From contig DYFV01000041.1 in the NCBI GenBank assembly GCA_020725025.1, positions 1-45,244 of the forward strand: a stretch of DNA of 45,244 bases, written 5' to 3'. The position numbers and the translations under genes were made by a program. Shown here one piece after another: positions 24,501 to 34,804 of this stretch. Origin of the DNA: Azoarcus sp. GTDB taxonomy: Bacteria > Pseudomonadota > Gammaproteobacteria > Burkholderiales > Rhodocyclaceae. Every line of letters starts with the position of its first letter. Position 1 is the stretch's first letter. Under the pieces are notes generated by a model, which was not told the origin of the DNA, did not search any database, and saw nothing but the letters and a program-made list of their open reading frames with translations.

Positions 24501-26219
24501 CTAGCCTTGCAGGAAGCGCATCAGCTCCGCCAAAGGCCTGGTGTTCAACACGTCCTTCGCCTCGAGCCAGCCGCGGCGTGCCTGGCCGATTCCGAAGCGC
24601 AGGTTGTCGAAGTCGTGAACGCTGTGGGCGTCGGAGTCGATCGCCACGGGCACCCCCTCATCCCGCGCCGACATGCAGGCCGTGTCGAGCAGATCGAGGC
24701 GTGCCGGATGGGCGTTGAGCTCGAGCGCACAGCCGCGCTTCCTTGCATGGCGGATGATGCGCAGCATGTCCACATCGTAGGGCTCGCGCGTCTCCAGCAC
24801 CCGCCCGGTGGGATGGGCCAGGAGGTGGAAGTGCCGGTTGTCCATGGCGCGCAGGATGCGCTCGGTCTGCTTCGCCCGCGGCAGCTCGAAGCGCGAATGG
24901 ACCGCACCGACCACGACGTCGAGCCGGCCGAGAATGGAATCGGGCAGGTCCAGGCTGCCGTCCTCCAGGATGTCCACCTCGATCCCCTTCAGCAGCCGGA
25001 TGCCCTCGAGCGTCTCGTTCAGGCGGTCGATCTCGTCGATCTGGCACGCGAGCCGCTGCGGGTCGAGGCCGCGGGCCATCGCCAGCCGCCGCGAGTGCTC
25101 GGTGATGGCCAGATACTCTAGCCCGGCCTTCCGCGCCGCGTGAGCCATGTCGCGCAGGCTGTCGTGGCCGTCGGTGGCGCGGGTGTGGGCGTGGAGGTCG
25201 CCGCGCAGATCCTCGCGACGCACGAGATCGGGTAGCCGCCCTGCCCTCGCCGCCTCGATCTCGCCTCGGTCCTCGCGCAGCTCTGGCGGAATCCAGGCGA
25301 GCTCGAAGGCGCGGTAGACCGACTCCTCGGTATCTCCAGCCACGCGCGCATTGCCACGCCAGACCCCGTACTCGTTGAGCTTGAGGCCGCGCTCCTGGGC
25401 GATCCGGCGAAGAGCGATGTTGTGGGCCTTGCCGCCGGTGAAGTAGCACAGCGCGGCGCCGTAGTTCTCCTCGCCGACCACGCGCAGGTCGACCTGGATC
25501 CCACGCTTCAGGATCGCGCTCGCCCGGGTGGGACCGCGGGCGAGGACCTCCTGGACCTCGTCGTGTGCGGCGAAATCGTTCATCACCGTGTTGCCCTCGG
25601 CCGCCACCACCAGGATGTCGAGGTCGCCGACGGTCTCGCGCATGCGCCGGTAGCTCCCCGCGACCTCGGCGCGCTTTACGCCCGGGCGGGCCCGCAGCCA
25701 GGTCACCAGCGGCTCGGCGTACTGCGCCGCGGTGGCGAGCTTGAAGCGCCGTGCCTGGCTGAGATGGGTCTCGGTGGCCTGCAGGATCCTGAGCTCGGTT
25801 TTCTCGCCGAAGCCCGGAAGCGTGCGGATGCGCCCGTCGCGCGCGGCACGGTAGAGCTGCTCGGGGGTTTGCACGTCCAGGTCGTGCCACAGGGTGCGCA
25901 CCCGCTTCGGGCCCAAGCCCGGGATGTGCAGGAGCTCGCCGATGGCGGGCGGAAGCTCGCGGTGCAGGCGCTCGAGCAGCGTGCAGCGGCCGGTCTCCAC
26001 GATCTCGCGAACCTTGGCGGCCAGATCCGCGCCGATGCCCGGCAGCTCGGTAAGATCCTCGCCCTGCCCCACCATGCGCACGATGTCCCGCCCGATGTCT
26101 CCGATGACGCGCGCGGCATTGCGATAGGCGCGCACGCGGAAGGGGTTGGCGGCCTGAATCTCCAGCAGGTCGGCGATCTCGGCGAAGATCGCCGCGATGT
26201 CGGCGTTATGGATCGGCAT
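24501..26219 (-). CDS. polX: DNA polymerase X with PHP exonuclease domain
   Basis: A 572-residue protein with three parts: helix-hairpin-helix and lyase-like 8-kDa region (LTELPGIGADLAAKV and IPGLGPKRVRTLW, residues about 1-135), polymerase X palm (GSYRRMRETVGDLDILV with two catalytic aspartates near 200, third aspartate in IQVDLRVV near 244), and a C-terminal PHP domain (DLHAHT near 341, then EHS, HAHP-like LLAHPTGR and DSDAHS). Bacterial PolX fills short gaps and has Mn2+-dependent 3'-5' exonuclease activity in base excision repair. The start at 26219 follows GGGGAGG by five bases; an ATG six codons upstream lacks such a site. Confidence 0.93.
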   Translation of the reverse strand: MPIHNADIAAIFAEIADLLEIQAANPFRVRAYRNAARVIGDIGRDIVRMVGQGEDLTELPGIGADLAAKVREIVETGRCTLLERLHRELPPAIGELLHIPGLGPKRVRTLWHDLDVQTPEQLYRAARDGRIRTLPGFGEKTELRILQATETHLSQARRFKLATAAQYAEPLVTWLRARPGVKRAEVAGSYRRMRETVGDLDILVVAAEGNTVMNDFAAHDEVQEVLARGPTRASAILKRGIQVDLRVVGEENYGAALCYFTGGKAHNIALRRIAQERGLKLNEYGVWRGNARVAGDTEESVYRAFELAWIPPELREDRGEIEAARAGRLPDLVRREDLRGDLHAHTRATDGHDSLRDMAHAARKAGLEYLAITEHSRRLAMARGLDPQRLACQIDEIDRLNETLEGIRLLKGIEVDILEDGSLDLPDSILGRLDVVVGAVHSRFELPRAKQTERILRAMDNRHFHLLAHPTGRVLETREPYDVDMLRIIRHARKRGCALELNAHPARLDLLDTACMSARDEGVPVAIDSDAHSVHDFDNLRFGIGQARRGWLEAKDVLNTRPLAELMRFLQG

Positions 26220-26283
26220 CACGCGCCTCCCCGGCATGTCAACGATGCTTCAACCCCAGCTTAGCCGCGGGACTCGGGCTCCG

Positions 26284-26299
26284 GTTGACTGACGTCAAC
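26284..26299. promoter_or_regulatory. Inverted repeat upstream of hsp20
   Basis: GTTGAC-TGAC-GTCAAC is a perfect 6-bp inverted repeat with a 4-base centre, located 142 bases before the hsp20 start and 64 bases after the polX start, between divergent genes. It could be an operator for either. It is not the HrcA/CIRCE site, and I cannot assign a regulator. Confidence 0.35.
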
Positions 26300-26441
26300 A
26301 CCCCTTGCGAATGCGAAGTAGATGCCGAGTCGGTCGTCTAGGATGAGACTGAACCGATTGGACGCAGGTCCATGGCGGCGCCGGCGAGGATGGTGGGGCA
26401 CGCCGGCACCCGAGATTCGGCCCCGGTTTAGGAGAGCGATC

Positions 26442-26885
26442 ATGGCACTGGTGAAATGGGATGCATGGCGTGAGATGGAAGACTTTTTCGACCGCTACAT
26501 GAAGTCCTTCGGCGCGCTGCGCGGCGGCGGCACACACGAACCGATCGCCGCCGGCGACTGGTCGCCGCGGGTGGACATCGCCGAGACCGACGGGGAGTTC
26601 GTGGTCAAGGCCGAGATTCCGGAGGTGAGGAAGGAAGACGTGCGCGTGACGGTGGACAAGGGCGTGCTCACGCTGCAGGGGGAACGAAAGCAGGAAAAGG
26701 AGGAGAAAGGCAAGAAGTTCCACCGCGTGGAGCGCTACTACGGGACCTTCTCGCGCAGCTTCTCGCTGCCCGAGAACGTGGACGAGAGCAGGGTCACGGC
26801 GAGCTTCAAGGACGGCATGCTGACGGTGCAGCTACCCAAGAGCGGCGAGCCGAAACCGAAGGCGATCGACGTCAAGGTGGAGTGA
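26442..26885 (+). CDS. Hsp20 / alpha-crystallin small heat shock protein
   Basis: A 147-residue ATP-independent holdase that binds unfolding proteins in the cytosol. The alpha-crystallin domain covers residues 40-140: WSPRVDIAETDGEFVVKAEIPEV, then VRVTVDKGVLTLQGERKQEKEEKG, then YYGTFSRSFSLPENVD, ending in ASFKDGMLTVQLPKSGEPKP with the usual GxLxxxxPK pattern. The N-terminal arm is 40 residues. GGAGAG lies five bases from the ATG. It heads the stress island and archease follows after 36 bases. Confidence 0.93.
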   Translation: MALVKWDAWREMEDFFDRYMKSFGALRGGGTHEPIAAGDWSPRVDIAETDGEFVVKAEIPEVRKEDVRVTVDKGVLTLQGERKQEKEEKGKKFHRVERYYGTFSRSFSLPENVDESRVTASFKDGMLTVQLPKSGEPKPKAIDVKVE

Positions 26886-26921
26886 CGGGGCGCGCGACAC
26901 GCCGTCGGCAGGGGCGGCAGC

Positions 26922-27338
26922 ATGGGCGGCGGCTGGGAGCTTTTCGCCCATGAGGCCGACGTCGGGGTCCGCGGCACCGGGGCGACGATGGCGGAGGCCT
27001 TCGAACAGGCCGCCATCGCGCTGACCGCCGTCGTGACCGACCCGGCGGACGTCGCACCGCTGAGGCGCGTGAGGGTACGCTGCCACGCCCCGGACGACGA
27101 ACTGTTGTTCGCGGAGTGGCTCAACGCCCTCATCTACCGGATGTCGGTGCGCCACATGCTGTTCAGCCGCTTCAAGGTGCGCATCGGCGAGGGGCGGCTG
27201 GAAGGCGAGGCCTGGGGCGAGACCGTAGATCCCCTCCGCCACCGTCCCGCCGTCGAGCCCAAGGGGGCCACATACACCGGACTGCGCGTCGCGTGCGAGC
27301 AGGGCCGGTGTGTCGCCGAAACCGTCGTGGACGTCTGA
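26922..27338 (+). CDS. Archease, RtcB activator
   Basis: A 138-residue protein with the archease pattern: HEADVGVRGTGATMAEAFEQAAIALTAVV at the start, DELLFAEWLNALIY in the middle and VEPKGATYTGLRV near the end, where acidic residues coordinate the metal. Archease accelerates guanylylation of RtcB and lets it act for many turnovers. It lies three bases before rtcB, a known functional pairing, and this supports both calls. No convincing Shine-Dalgarno other than GGGGCGG is seen. Confidence 0.92.
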   Translation: MGGGWELFAHEADVGVRGTGATMAEAFEQAAIALTAVVTDPADVAPLRRVRVRCHAPDDELLFAEWLNALIYRMSVRHMLFSRFKVRIGEGRLEGEAWGETVDPLRHRPAVEPKGATYTGLRVACEQGRCVAETVVDV

Positions 27339-27341
27339 ACC

Positions 27342-28772
27342 ATGGACCTCGATCTTCTCGACCGCCACTCGGCTTGCGAGTGGGAGATCCGCCCGCACGG
27401 GCCGATGCGGGTGCCGGGCATCATCCACGCCGACGAGGCGCTGGTCCGAGCGATGGACCACAGGGTCTACGCGCAGACGGTGAACGTCGCCTCCCTGCCC
27501 GGCATCGTGGGAGCCGTCCACATCATGCCGGATGCGCACTGGGGCTATGGCTTTCCCGTCGGTGGCGTGGCCGCCTTCGATGCCGACGAGGGCGGAGTGG
27601 TGTCGGCCGGCGGGGTCGGGTTCGACATCTCCTGCGGCGTGCGCTGCCTGCACACCGGGGTGTCACGACACGAGGTCGTGGCGGTCCAGGAGCGTCTCGC
27701 CGACCGTCTCTTCCAGCGCATCCCGGCCGGCGTCGGCAGCATCGGTGCCATCCGCCTCGAGGGCGCCGAGATGGACGCGATGCTGGCCGAGGGCGCCCGC
27801 TGGGCGGCCGGTCGCGGCTGGGGCATCCCCGCCGATCTGGAGCGGATCGAGGAGCGCGGCCGCATGGAAGGCGCGGTGCCGGCCGAGGTATCGGTCCAGG
27901 CACGCAATCGCCAGCGCGACGAGATGGGCACGCTGGGCAGCGGCAACCACTATCTCGAAGTCCAGGAGGTCGTCACCATCCACGACCGGCTCGCCGCCGA
28001 GGCCTACGGGCTCGTCGAGGGCGGAGCGGTGATCATGATCCATTGCGGCTCCCGCGGCCTGGGCCACCAGATCGGCACCGAGTTCCTCAAGCGGATGGCG
28101 ATCGCGGCACCCGACCACGGCATCGTGCTGCCCGACCGTGAGCTCGCCTGCGCGCCGATCCGCTCCGAGCTGGGGCAGGCCTATCTGGGCGCCATGCGGG
28201 CCGCCATCAACTGCGCCCTCGCGAACCGGGAGATTCTCACGCAGCTCACACGGGAGGTGTTCGCCGACGTGATCCCGGCGGCCCGCCTCACCCTGCTCTA
28301 CGACGTCTCGCACAACACCTGCAAGGAGGAGATGCACGAGGTGGCCGGGCAGTCACGCCGTCTGCACGTACATCGCAAGGGCGCGACGTGCGCCTTCGGC
28401 CCGGGGCATCCCGATCTGCCCGAGCCGCTGCGCGCCGTGGGCCAGCCCGTGCTGGTCGGGGGCTCCATGGGCACCGGCTCGTACATCCTCTGCGGCAACG
28501 ACAGCGCCCACGAGCGGGCCTTCGCCTCCGCCTGCCACGGCGCCGGCCGCGCCATGAGCCGCCACCAGGCGCAGCACACCTGGCAGGGCCGCCAGGTGGT
28601 GGACGAGTTGGCGGCGCGCGGCATCCTGGTGCGCAGCCCCTCCCCGCGCGGCGTCGCCGAGGAGGCGCCCGGGGCGTACAAGGACGTGGGCGCGGTCGTG
28701 GAGGCGGCCGAGGCGGCCGGCCTCGCCCGCAAGGTGGCGCGGCTCGCGCCCCTCATCTGCGTGAAGGGGTGA
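27342..28772 (+). CDS. rtcB: RNA-splicing ligase RtcB
   Basis: A 476-residue ligase joining RNA 2',3'-cyclic phosphate or 3'-phosphate ends to 5'-hydroxyl ends using GTP and Mn2+. Seen motifs: MPDAHWGYGFPVGGVAAF and GGVGFDISCGVR near residues 65-95 (metal site cysteine included), LGSGNHYLEVQ near 200, DVSHNTCKEE, HRKGATCAFGPGHPDLP near 345, GTGSYILCG, and CHGAGRAMSR near 400 with the histidine that is guanylylated. All key residues are intact. It is directly downstream of archease and 4 bases before the peptidase gene. Confidence 0.95.
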   Translation: MDLDLLDRHSACEWEIRPHGPMRVPGIIHADEALVRAMDHRVYAQTVNVASLPGIVGAVHIMPDAHWGYGFPVGGVAAFDADEGGVVSAGGVGFDISCGVRCLHTGVSRHEVVAVQERLADRLFQRIPAGVGSIGAIRLEGAEMDAMLAEGARWAAGRGWGIPADLERIEERGRMEGAVPAEVSVQARNRQRDEMGTLGSGNHYLEVQEVVTIHDRLAAEAYGLVEGGAVIMIHCGSRGLGHQIGTEFLKRMAIAAPDHGIVLPDRELACAPIRSELGQAYLGAMRAAINCALANREILTQLTREVFADVIPAARLTLLYDVSHNTCKEEMHEVAGQSRRLHVHRKGATCAFGPGHPDLPEPLRAVGQPVLVGGSMGTGSYILCGNDSAHERAFASACHGAGRAMSRHQAQHTWQGRQVVDELAARGILVRSPSPRGVAEEAPGAYKDVGAVVEAAEAAGLARKVARLAPLICVKG

Positions 28773-28776
28773 GATC

Positions 28777-29550
28777 GTGAAGACCCGTCCGGAATCCACT
28801 GCCCGCCCCCTGCGCCCTTCCCTGCGGCTGCCGGTGCAGTTGCTGCAGCAGCCCGACGAGAGCACCTGCGGCCCCACCTGCCTGCACTCGGTGTATGCGT
28901 ACTGGGGTCGGGTGGAGCCCCTGGAGGCGGTCATCGCCCGGACGCGCAAGCTCGACAACGGCGGCACGTTCGCGGTGTTTCTCGGCTGCGACGCGCTGCG
29001 CCAGGGCTTCGAGGCCACGATCTGCACCTACAACCTCACGGTTTTCGACCCGACCTGGTTCCGACCGGGCGTCGACATCGCGGAACGGCTCCGGCGCCAG
29101 CGGGAGGTCAAGCTCCAGCGGCGCCTGCAGCATGCCACCGACGGCTATCTCGAGTTCCTGCGCCTGGGCGGGCGGCTTCGCTTCACCGATCTGTCCCCGC
29201 CTTTCCTGCGCGGGCTGCTGCGGCGCGGGCTGCCCGTGCTCACCGGCCTGAGCTCGACCTTCCTCTACCGTGCCGCACGCGAGTTCGGCCCGGACGACCT
29301 CCCCGACGACGTGCGCGGCACGCCGTCCGGCCATTTCGTGGTGCTCACCGGCTACAACCGGCCGCAGCATACGGTGCTCGTCTCGGATCCGTACGGACCC
29401 AATCCCTACGCCCCCTCGCGCGAGTACTGGATCCGCATCGACCGCGTGATCAACGCGGTGTTGCTCGGCATCGTCACCCACGACGCGAACATCCTCATCA
29501 TCCATCCACCGCGCGGAGGACACGATGCGCGTCCTGGTGGTCGTCCATAA
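28777..29550 (+). CDS. C39-like papain-fold peptidase
   Basis: A 257-residue protein with a catalytic cysteine in DESTCGPTCLHSVYAYWG (near residue 32), histidine in SGHFVVLTGYN (near 188) and aspartate in VSDPYGPNP (near 206), which is the peptidase C39-like triad. It has no signal peptide and no ABC transporter domain, so it is probably cytosolic and not a bacteriocin exporter peptidase. GTG start at 28777, four bases after rtcB. Its last 26 bases overlap the ATP-grasp gene. In this neighbourhood it may cleave or transfer a peptide made by the ligases. Confidence 0.75.
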   Translation: MKTRPESTARPLRPSLRLPVQLLQQPDESTCGPTCLHSVYAYWGRVEPLEAVIARTRKLDNGGTFAVFLGCDALRQGFEATICTYNLTVFDPTWFRPGVDIAERLRRQREVKLQRRLQHATDGYLEFLRLGGRLRFTDLSPPFLRGLLRRGLPVLTGLSSTFLYRAAREFGPDDLPDDVRGTPSGHFVVLTGYNRPQHTVLVSDPYGPNPYAPSREYWIRIDRVINAVLLGIVTHDANILIIHPPRGGHDARPGGRP

Positions 29551-30990
29551 CCCGCGGGACTGGCCGCTAGACGTGCCCGATACCACGGTGGTGCCGGCAC
29601 GCGCCTACCTCACCGATCCCGCCTGGGGAGAGGAGCGCAACGCCCGCGTGTTCAACCTGTGCAAGTCCTACCGCTACCAGAGTCTGGGCTACTACGTCTC
29701 CCTGCTGGCCGAGGCGCGCGGGCACAAGCCCTTGCCGCGCACCGGCACCATCGAGGACCTCAAGTCCCCGAACCTGGTCCGCCTGCTCACCGAAGGGCTG
29801 GAGGAGTCGATCCAGCGGGCGCTCGCACCCCTCAAGTCCGACCAGTTCGAGCTCAGCATCTACTTCGGGCGGAACATGACGAGCCGCTACGATGCGCTCG
29901 CCAAGCGGCTCTTCGGCCTGCTCCAGGCGCCGCTCCTGCGCGCCACCTTCGAGCGCCAGCAGGCGCAATGGCGCATCCGCAGCGTGCGGCCGATCGCCGC
30001 CAGCGACATCCCCGCGCAGCACCACGATTTCGTCCTGCAGGCGGCCACCGACTACTTCACCGGGCCGGGACGCCTCGTTCGCCAGCGGCCGGCGGCGCGC
30101 TACGACCTGGCGATCCTCCACGACCCGGACAACCCTGAGCCGCCGTCCAACCCGAAAGCGATCCAGAAATTCCTCCGGGCGGCGGAATTGCTTGGACTCC
30201 AGCCGGAGCTCGTCACGCGCGCCGACATCGGGCGGCTGCCCCAGTTCGACGGGCTGTTCATACGCGACACGACCTTCGTGAACCACTACACCTACCGATT
30301 CTCGCGTCGGGCCGCGGCCGAGGGGCTGGTCGTGATCGACCACCCGGACTCCATCCTGAAGTGCAACAACAAGGTGTATTGCGCCGAATTGCTCGCCCGG
30401 CACAACCTGCCCGCCCCCCGCACGCTCCTGGTTCACCGGGACAACATCGACCGGATCGTGCCGACGCTCGCCCTGCCCTGCGTGCTCAAGCAGCCCGACA
30501 GCTCGTTCTCCGTCGGGGTGGACAAGGTGGAGACGCGGGAGGAGCTGGTCGCCAGGGTGGGCACGCTGCTGGAGAAGTCGGAGCTGGTGATCGCCCAGGA
30601 GTGGCTGCCGACCGCCTTCGACTGGCGGGTCGGCGTGCTCGACCGGCGGGTGATCTTCGTGTGCAGGTACTACATGGCAGCCGGGCACTGGCAGATCGTC
30701 AAGCACGACGGAGGCGGCGGCTGGTCGGAGGGCCCGACGGTGGCAGTGGCGGTGAGCGAGGCGCCCGAGGAGATCGTCCGCACCGCGCTGCGCGCGGCGA
30801 ACCTCATCGGCGACGGCTTCTACGGCGTGGACCTCAAGGAGGTGGGCGGTACCCATTACATCATGGAGATCAACGACAACCCGAACGTGGACGCCGGCAA
30901 CGAGGACGGAGTCCTCAAGGACGCCCTCTATCGCGAGGTGATGGGCGTCTTCCTGCGCCGCATCGAGGCACGCAAGCGCGGGGCGGCGAG

Positions 30991-30994
<4 letters not shown>
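29525..30994 (+). CDS. RimK-like ATP-grasp ligase with RLAN N-terminal domain
   Basis: A 489-residue protein. Residues 1-175 match the RLAN (RimK-like ATP-grasp N-terminal) domain, with ARVFNLCKSYRYQSLGYYVSLLAEARGH as its hallmark. Residues about 195-480 form the ATP-grasp ligase: NNKVYCAELLARHNLPAPRTLL, the lysine in LPCVLKQPDSSFSVGVDKV, and EINDNPNVDAGNED near the end for Mg-ATP. RimK relatives join amino acids, often glutamate, to a carboxylate through an acyl-phosphate. Substrates are not readable. The gene overlaps the peptidase gene by 26 bases and the GCS2 gene by ATGA. Confidence 0.87.
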
Positions 30995-32261
<1,267 letters not shown>

Positions 32262-32280
<19 letters not shown>

Positions 32281-33011
32281 TCTCCTGCGAGCACGGCGGC
32301 AACCGGGTGCCGACCCCCTATCGGCACCTGTTCGCCGAGCACCGCGAGCTGCTCACCACCCACCGCGGCTACGATGCCGGGGCGCTCGCGGTGGCCCGCG
32401 AGCTCGCGCGGGCGCTCCGCGCGCCGCTCGTGGTGTCGATCACCAGCCGGCTCCTGGTCGACCTCAATCGCTCGCCCGGCCACCCGAGGCTGTATGGCGA
32501 GATGCTGCGCACCGCGCCTGTCGAGCTGCGCCGCGAGGTATTCGAGCGCCACTACCTGCCCTACCGGGAGCGCGGCGAATCGCTGGTGGCCGACGCGGTC
32601 GCCAGCGGCGCGCGCGTGATCCACCTTTCCTCCCACAGCTTCACGCCCGAGCTCGACGGAGAGGTGCGCAACGCGGACGTCGGGCTGCTCTACGACCCCG
32701 CGCGTCCGGGGGAGGTCGCGCTGTGCACCGAGCTGCAGGCGGCGCTGGCCGCCCGGACGCCACAGCTCAAGGTCCGCCGCAACTACCCCTACCGCGGGAC
32801 GGCGGACGGATTCTGCACCTGGCTGCGCCGCCGCTTCCCGCCCGAGCGCTACATCGGCATCGAGCTGGAGATCAATCAGAAGCACGTCCTGGGCGCCCCG
32901 GACACCTGGCGCGCCTTGCGCCGCTTGCTCGTGGAGGCGCTCGCCGCGGGTCTGGCGGGCACGACGGCGTGCCGTACACAAGGAGATTGCGATGGAACCC
33001 CAACGTCTTGA
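32262..33011 (+). CDS. N-formylglutamate amidohydrolase family protein
   Basis: A 249-residue zinc amidohydrolase with ISCEHGGNRVPTPY at residues 6-19 (zinc histidine and glutamate), HRGYDAGA, SRLLVDLNRSPGHPRLY, LSSHSFTPEL near 125 and GIELEINQKHV near 205. The named family activity is release of formate from N-formylglutamate, but no histidine-degradation gene is nearby, so the natural substrate is more likely another N-acylated glutamate or a product of the adjacent ligases. It shares 19 bases with the GCS2 gene and 20 with the hydrolase gene. Confidence 0.85.
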
Positions 33012-33651
33012 CCGACTTCTGCACATCCCGGTCGCATCCGTGCGACTCGAAGGCATGCTGGAGCTGCCCGAGGCGGCGCACGGCATCGTCGTGTTCGCCC
33101 ACGGCAGCGGATCGGGCCGCTTCTCGCCGCGCAACAACTTCGTCGCGGCGGAACTGCGCCGGGCGGGTGTCGGTACCCTGCTCCTCGACCTGCTATCCCC
33201 CGACGAGGACACGGACCGCGCGCGGCGCTTCGACATCGAGCTGCTCACCGACCGGCTCGTTGCCGTCGTACGTCATCTCGACGGCGATCCGCAGATCGCG
33301 GGCCTGCCCTTGGGCGCCTTCGGGGCGAGCACCGGGGCCGCCGCCGCCCTGCGGCTCGCCGCGGCCGAGCCGCAGCGCATCGTCGCCGTGGTCTCGCGCG
33401 GCGGACGGCCCGACCTCGCCGGAGACGAAGTGCTCGCGCGGGTACGGGCACCGACGCTGTTCATCGTGGGTGGGCTCGACGCCGGCGTCCTGGAGTTGAA
33501 CCAGGAGGCCTTCGCGCGGCTGCGCTGCCCCAAGGAGTTCTCGATCGTCCCGGGCGCCACTCACCTGTTCGAGGAGCCGGGCACCCTGGAAGAGGTCGCG
33601 GGGCTCGCCGCCGGATGGTTCGCGCGCCACCTGCAGGCCGCCGGCAAATGA
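32992..33651 (+). CDS. Dienelactone hydrolase-like alpha/beta hydrolase
   Basis: A 219-residue alpha/beta hydrolase. The oxyanion loop is VVFAHGSGSGR, the nucleophile serine lies in GAFGASTGAAAAL near residue 108, the acid is in FIVGGLDAGVL and the histidine is in PGATHLFEE near 188, so the triad is complete. Substrate is unknown. Homologues are often next to or fused with a phosphoribosyltransferase, and here one follows 98 bases downstream. AGGAGA lies six bases from the ATG. It is the last gene of the coupled operon that starts at archease/rtcB. Confidence 0.85.
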   Translation: MEPQRLDRLLHIPVASVRLEGMLELPEAAHGIVVFAHGSGSGRFSPRNNFVAAELRRAGVGTLLLDLLSPDEDTDRARRFDIELLTDRLVAVVRHLDGDPQIAGLPLGAFGASTGAAAALRLAAAEPQRIVAVVSRGGRPDLAGDEVLARVRAPTLFIVGGLDAGVLELNQEAFARLRCPKEFSIVPGATHLFEEPGTLEEVAGLAAGWFARHLQAAGK

Positions 33652-33749
33652 AGCGCTGCGGCTGCAGAGGCGCATAATCGGAACCGGATGCGCCGCGGTC
33701 GAAACCGAAACCCTTTCCGACGAGGTTTTTCGAACGTACGGAGGCCACC

Positions 33750-34415
33750 ATGTTCATGGATCGCGAAGACGCCGCGCTGCAGCTCGCCCGACGGCTGCGT
33801 GCCGGAACCCTGAAGGATCCCGTGATCCTCGCCATTCCGCGTGGCGGGGTCGTCACCGGAGCCGTGCTCGCCCGCGAGCTCGGTGCGGAGCTCGACGTGG
33901 TGCTCGCGCGCAAGCTGCGCGCGCCCTACCAGCCCGAGCTCGCCATCGGCGCCCTGGGCGAGGACGGCGAGCTCTACATCGCCGACTTCGCGCACGAGGT
34001 GATGGGCGTGAACGACGCCTACCTGGCCCGCGAGCGCGACCACCAGGCCGCCGAGATCGAGGCGCGGCGGCAACGCTTCCGCGCCGTGCGGCCGCCGGCG
34101 GACGTGGCCGGTCGCTCGGTGATCGTCACCGACGACGGCGTGGCGACCGGCTCCACCATGCTCGCGGCCCTGCACGTGTTGAAGACCCGCGGCCCCCACG
34201 AGGTGATCGTCGCCGTTCCGGTCGCGCCCCCCGACACCGTGGCTCGGTTGCGGCCGTACTGCGATCGGGTCGAGTGTCTCGTGGAGCCCGCCTATATGGG
34301 GGGCATCAGCGCGTTCTATGCCGATTTCGAGCAGGTCGAGGACGCCGAGGCGCTGCGCCTGCTGGGCGAGTACGGCGTGCGCCGCAGCGCGCCACCGTCC
34401 GGCTCATCACCCTGA
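33750..34415 (+). CDS. Phosphoribosyltransferase-like protein
   Basis: A 221-residue type I phosphoribosyltransferase fold protein. The PRPP-binding loop reads SVIVTDDGVATGSTMLAAL near residues 125-145, preceded by AIPRGGVVTGAVLARELGAELDVVLARKLRAP. The base specificity is unknown; relatives of this type (COG1926-like) are not clearly assigned. GGAGG precedes the ATG by six bases. It is followed by the small acidic protein and the PRPP synthase, which could supply its cosubstrate. Confidence 0.88.
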   Translation: MFMDREDAALQLARRLRAGTLKDPVILAIPRGGVVTGAVLARELGAELDVVLARKLRAPYQPELAIGALGEDGELYIADFAHEVMGVNDAYLARERDHQAAEIEARRQRFRAVRPPADVAGRSVIVTDDGVATGSTMLAALHVLKTRGPHEVIVAVPVAPPDTVARLRPYCDRVECLVEPAYMGGISAFYADFEQVEDAEALRLLGEYGVRRSAPPSGSSP

Positions 34416-34476
34416 TCACGGCGCCCGTCAGCCCTGCCCCGCTCGGCGCCCATCATGAGACGCAAGGAGCCGCATC

Positions 34477-34758
34477 ATGACCGAGAACATTCCCGAGACC
34501 CCCGCCGACTACGACAGCACCCGCATCATCGAGCGCCCGGACGGCTTTTACTGGGAGAACAAGGAGAGCGGCGAGGCGTTCGGCCCCTTCCCGACCCTGC
34601 TCGAGGCGGTGAAGGACATGGAGTACAACGCCGAGACCGAGCCCGAGGTCGGCGAGACCCCCGAGGAGGCCGAGAACGAGATCGGCATCGCGGACTGGAT
34701 CGACGAAGAGACGGGACTGCCGGCCGAGGGACCGGTGCCGCGTATCGAGGATCACTGA
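34477..34758 (+). CDS. Small acidic protein of unknown function
   Basis: A 93-residue protein I do not recognise. Its first half has a compact motif with [25 protein letters not shown], which looks like a short beta-beta-alpha unit, and the second half is very acidic ([19 protein letters not shown]). No signal peptide, membrane segment or cysteine. AAGGAG lies eight bases from the ATG, and codon use is like its neighbours. It sits between the phosphoribosyltransferase and PRPP synthase genes, so a regulatory or accessory role in that pair is possible. Confidence 0.75.
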   Translation: MTENIPETPADYDSTRIIERPDGFYWENKESGEAFGPFPTLLEAVKDMEYNAETEPEVGETPEEAENEIGIADWIDEETGLPAEGPVPRIEDH

Positions 34759-34804
34759 GGGGCGCCCGCGCGAGGGGCAGGCGTCCGGATTCCGGAGGAA
34801 GATC

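Noticed and set aside
22959..25121. 720-codon plus-strand frame across DUF4010 and polX
   Set aside because: It crosses two clear minus-strand genes and the gap between them, with no domain.
28777..29550. C39 peptidase read as a bacteriocin-export protease
   Set aside because: No ABC transporter domain, no membrane segment and no bacteriocin precursor nearby.
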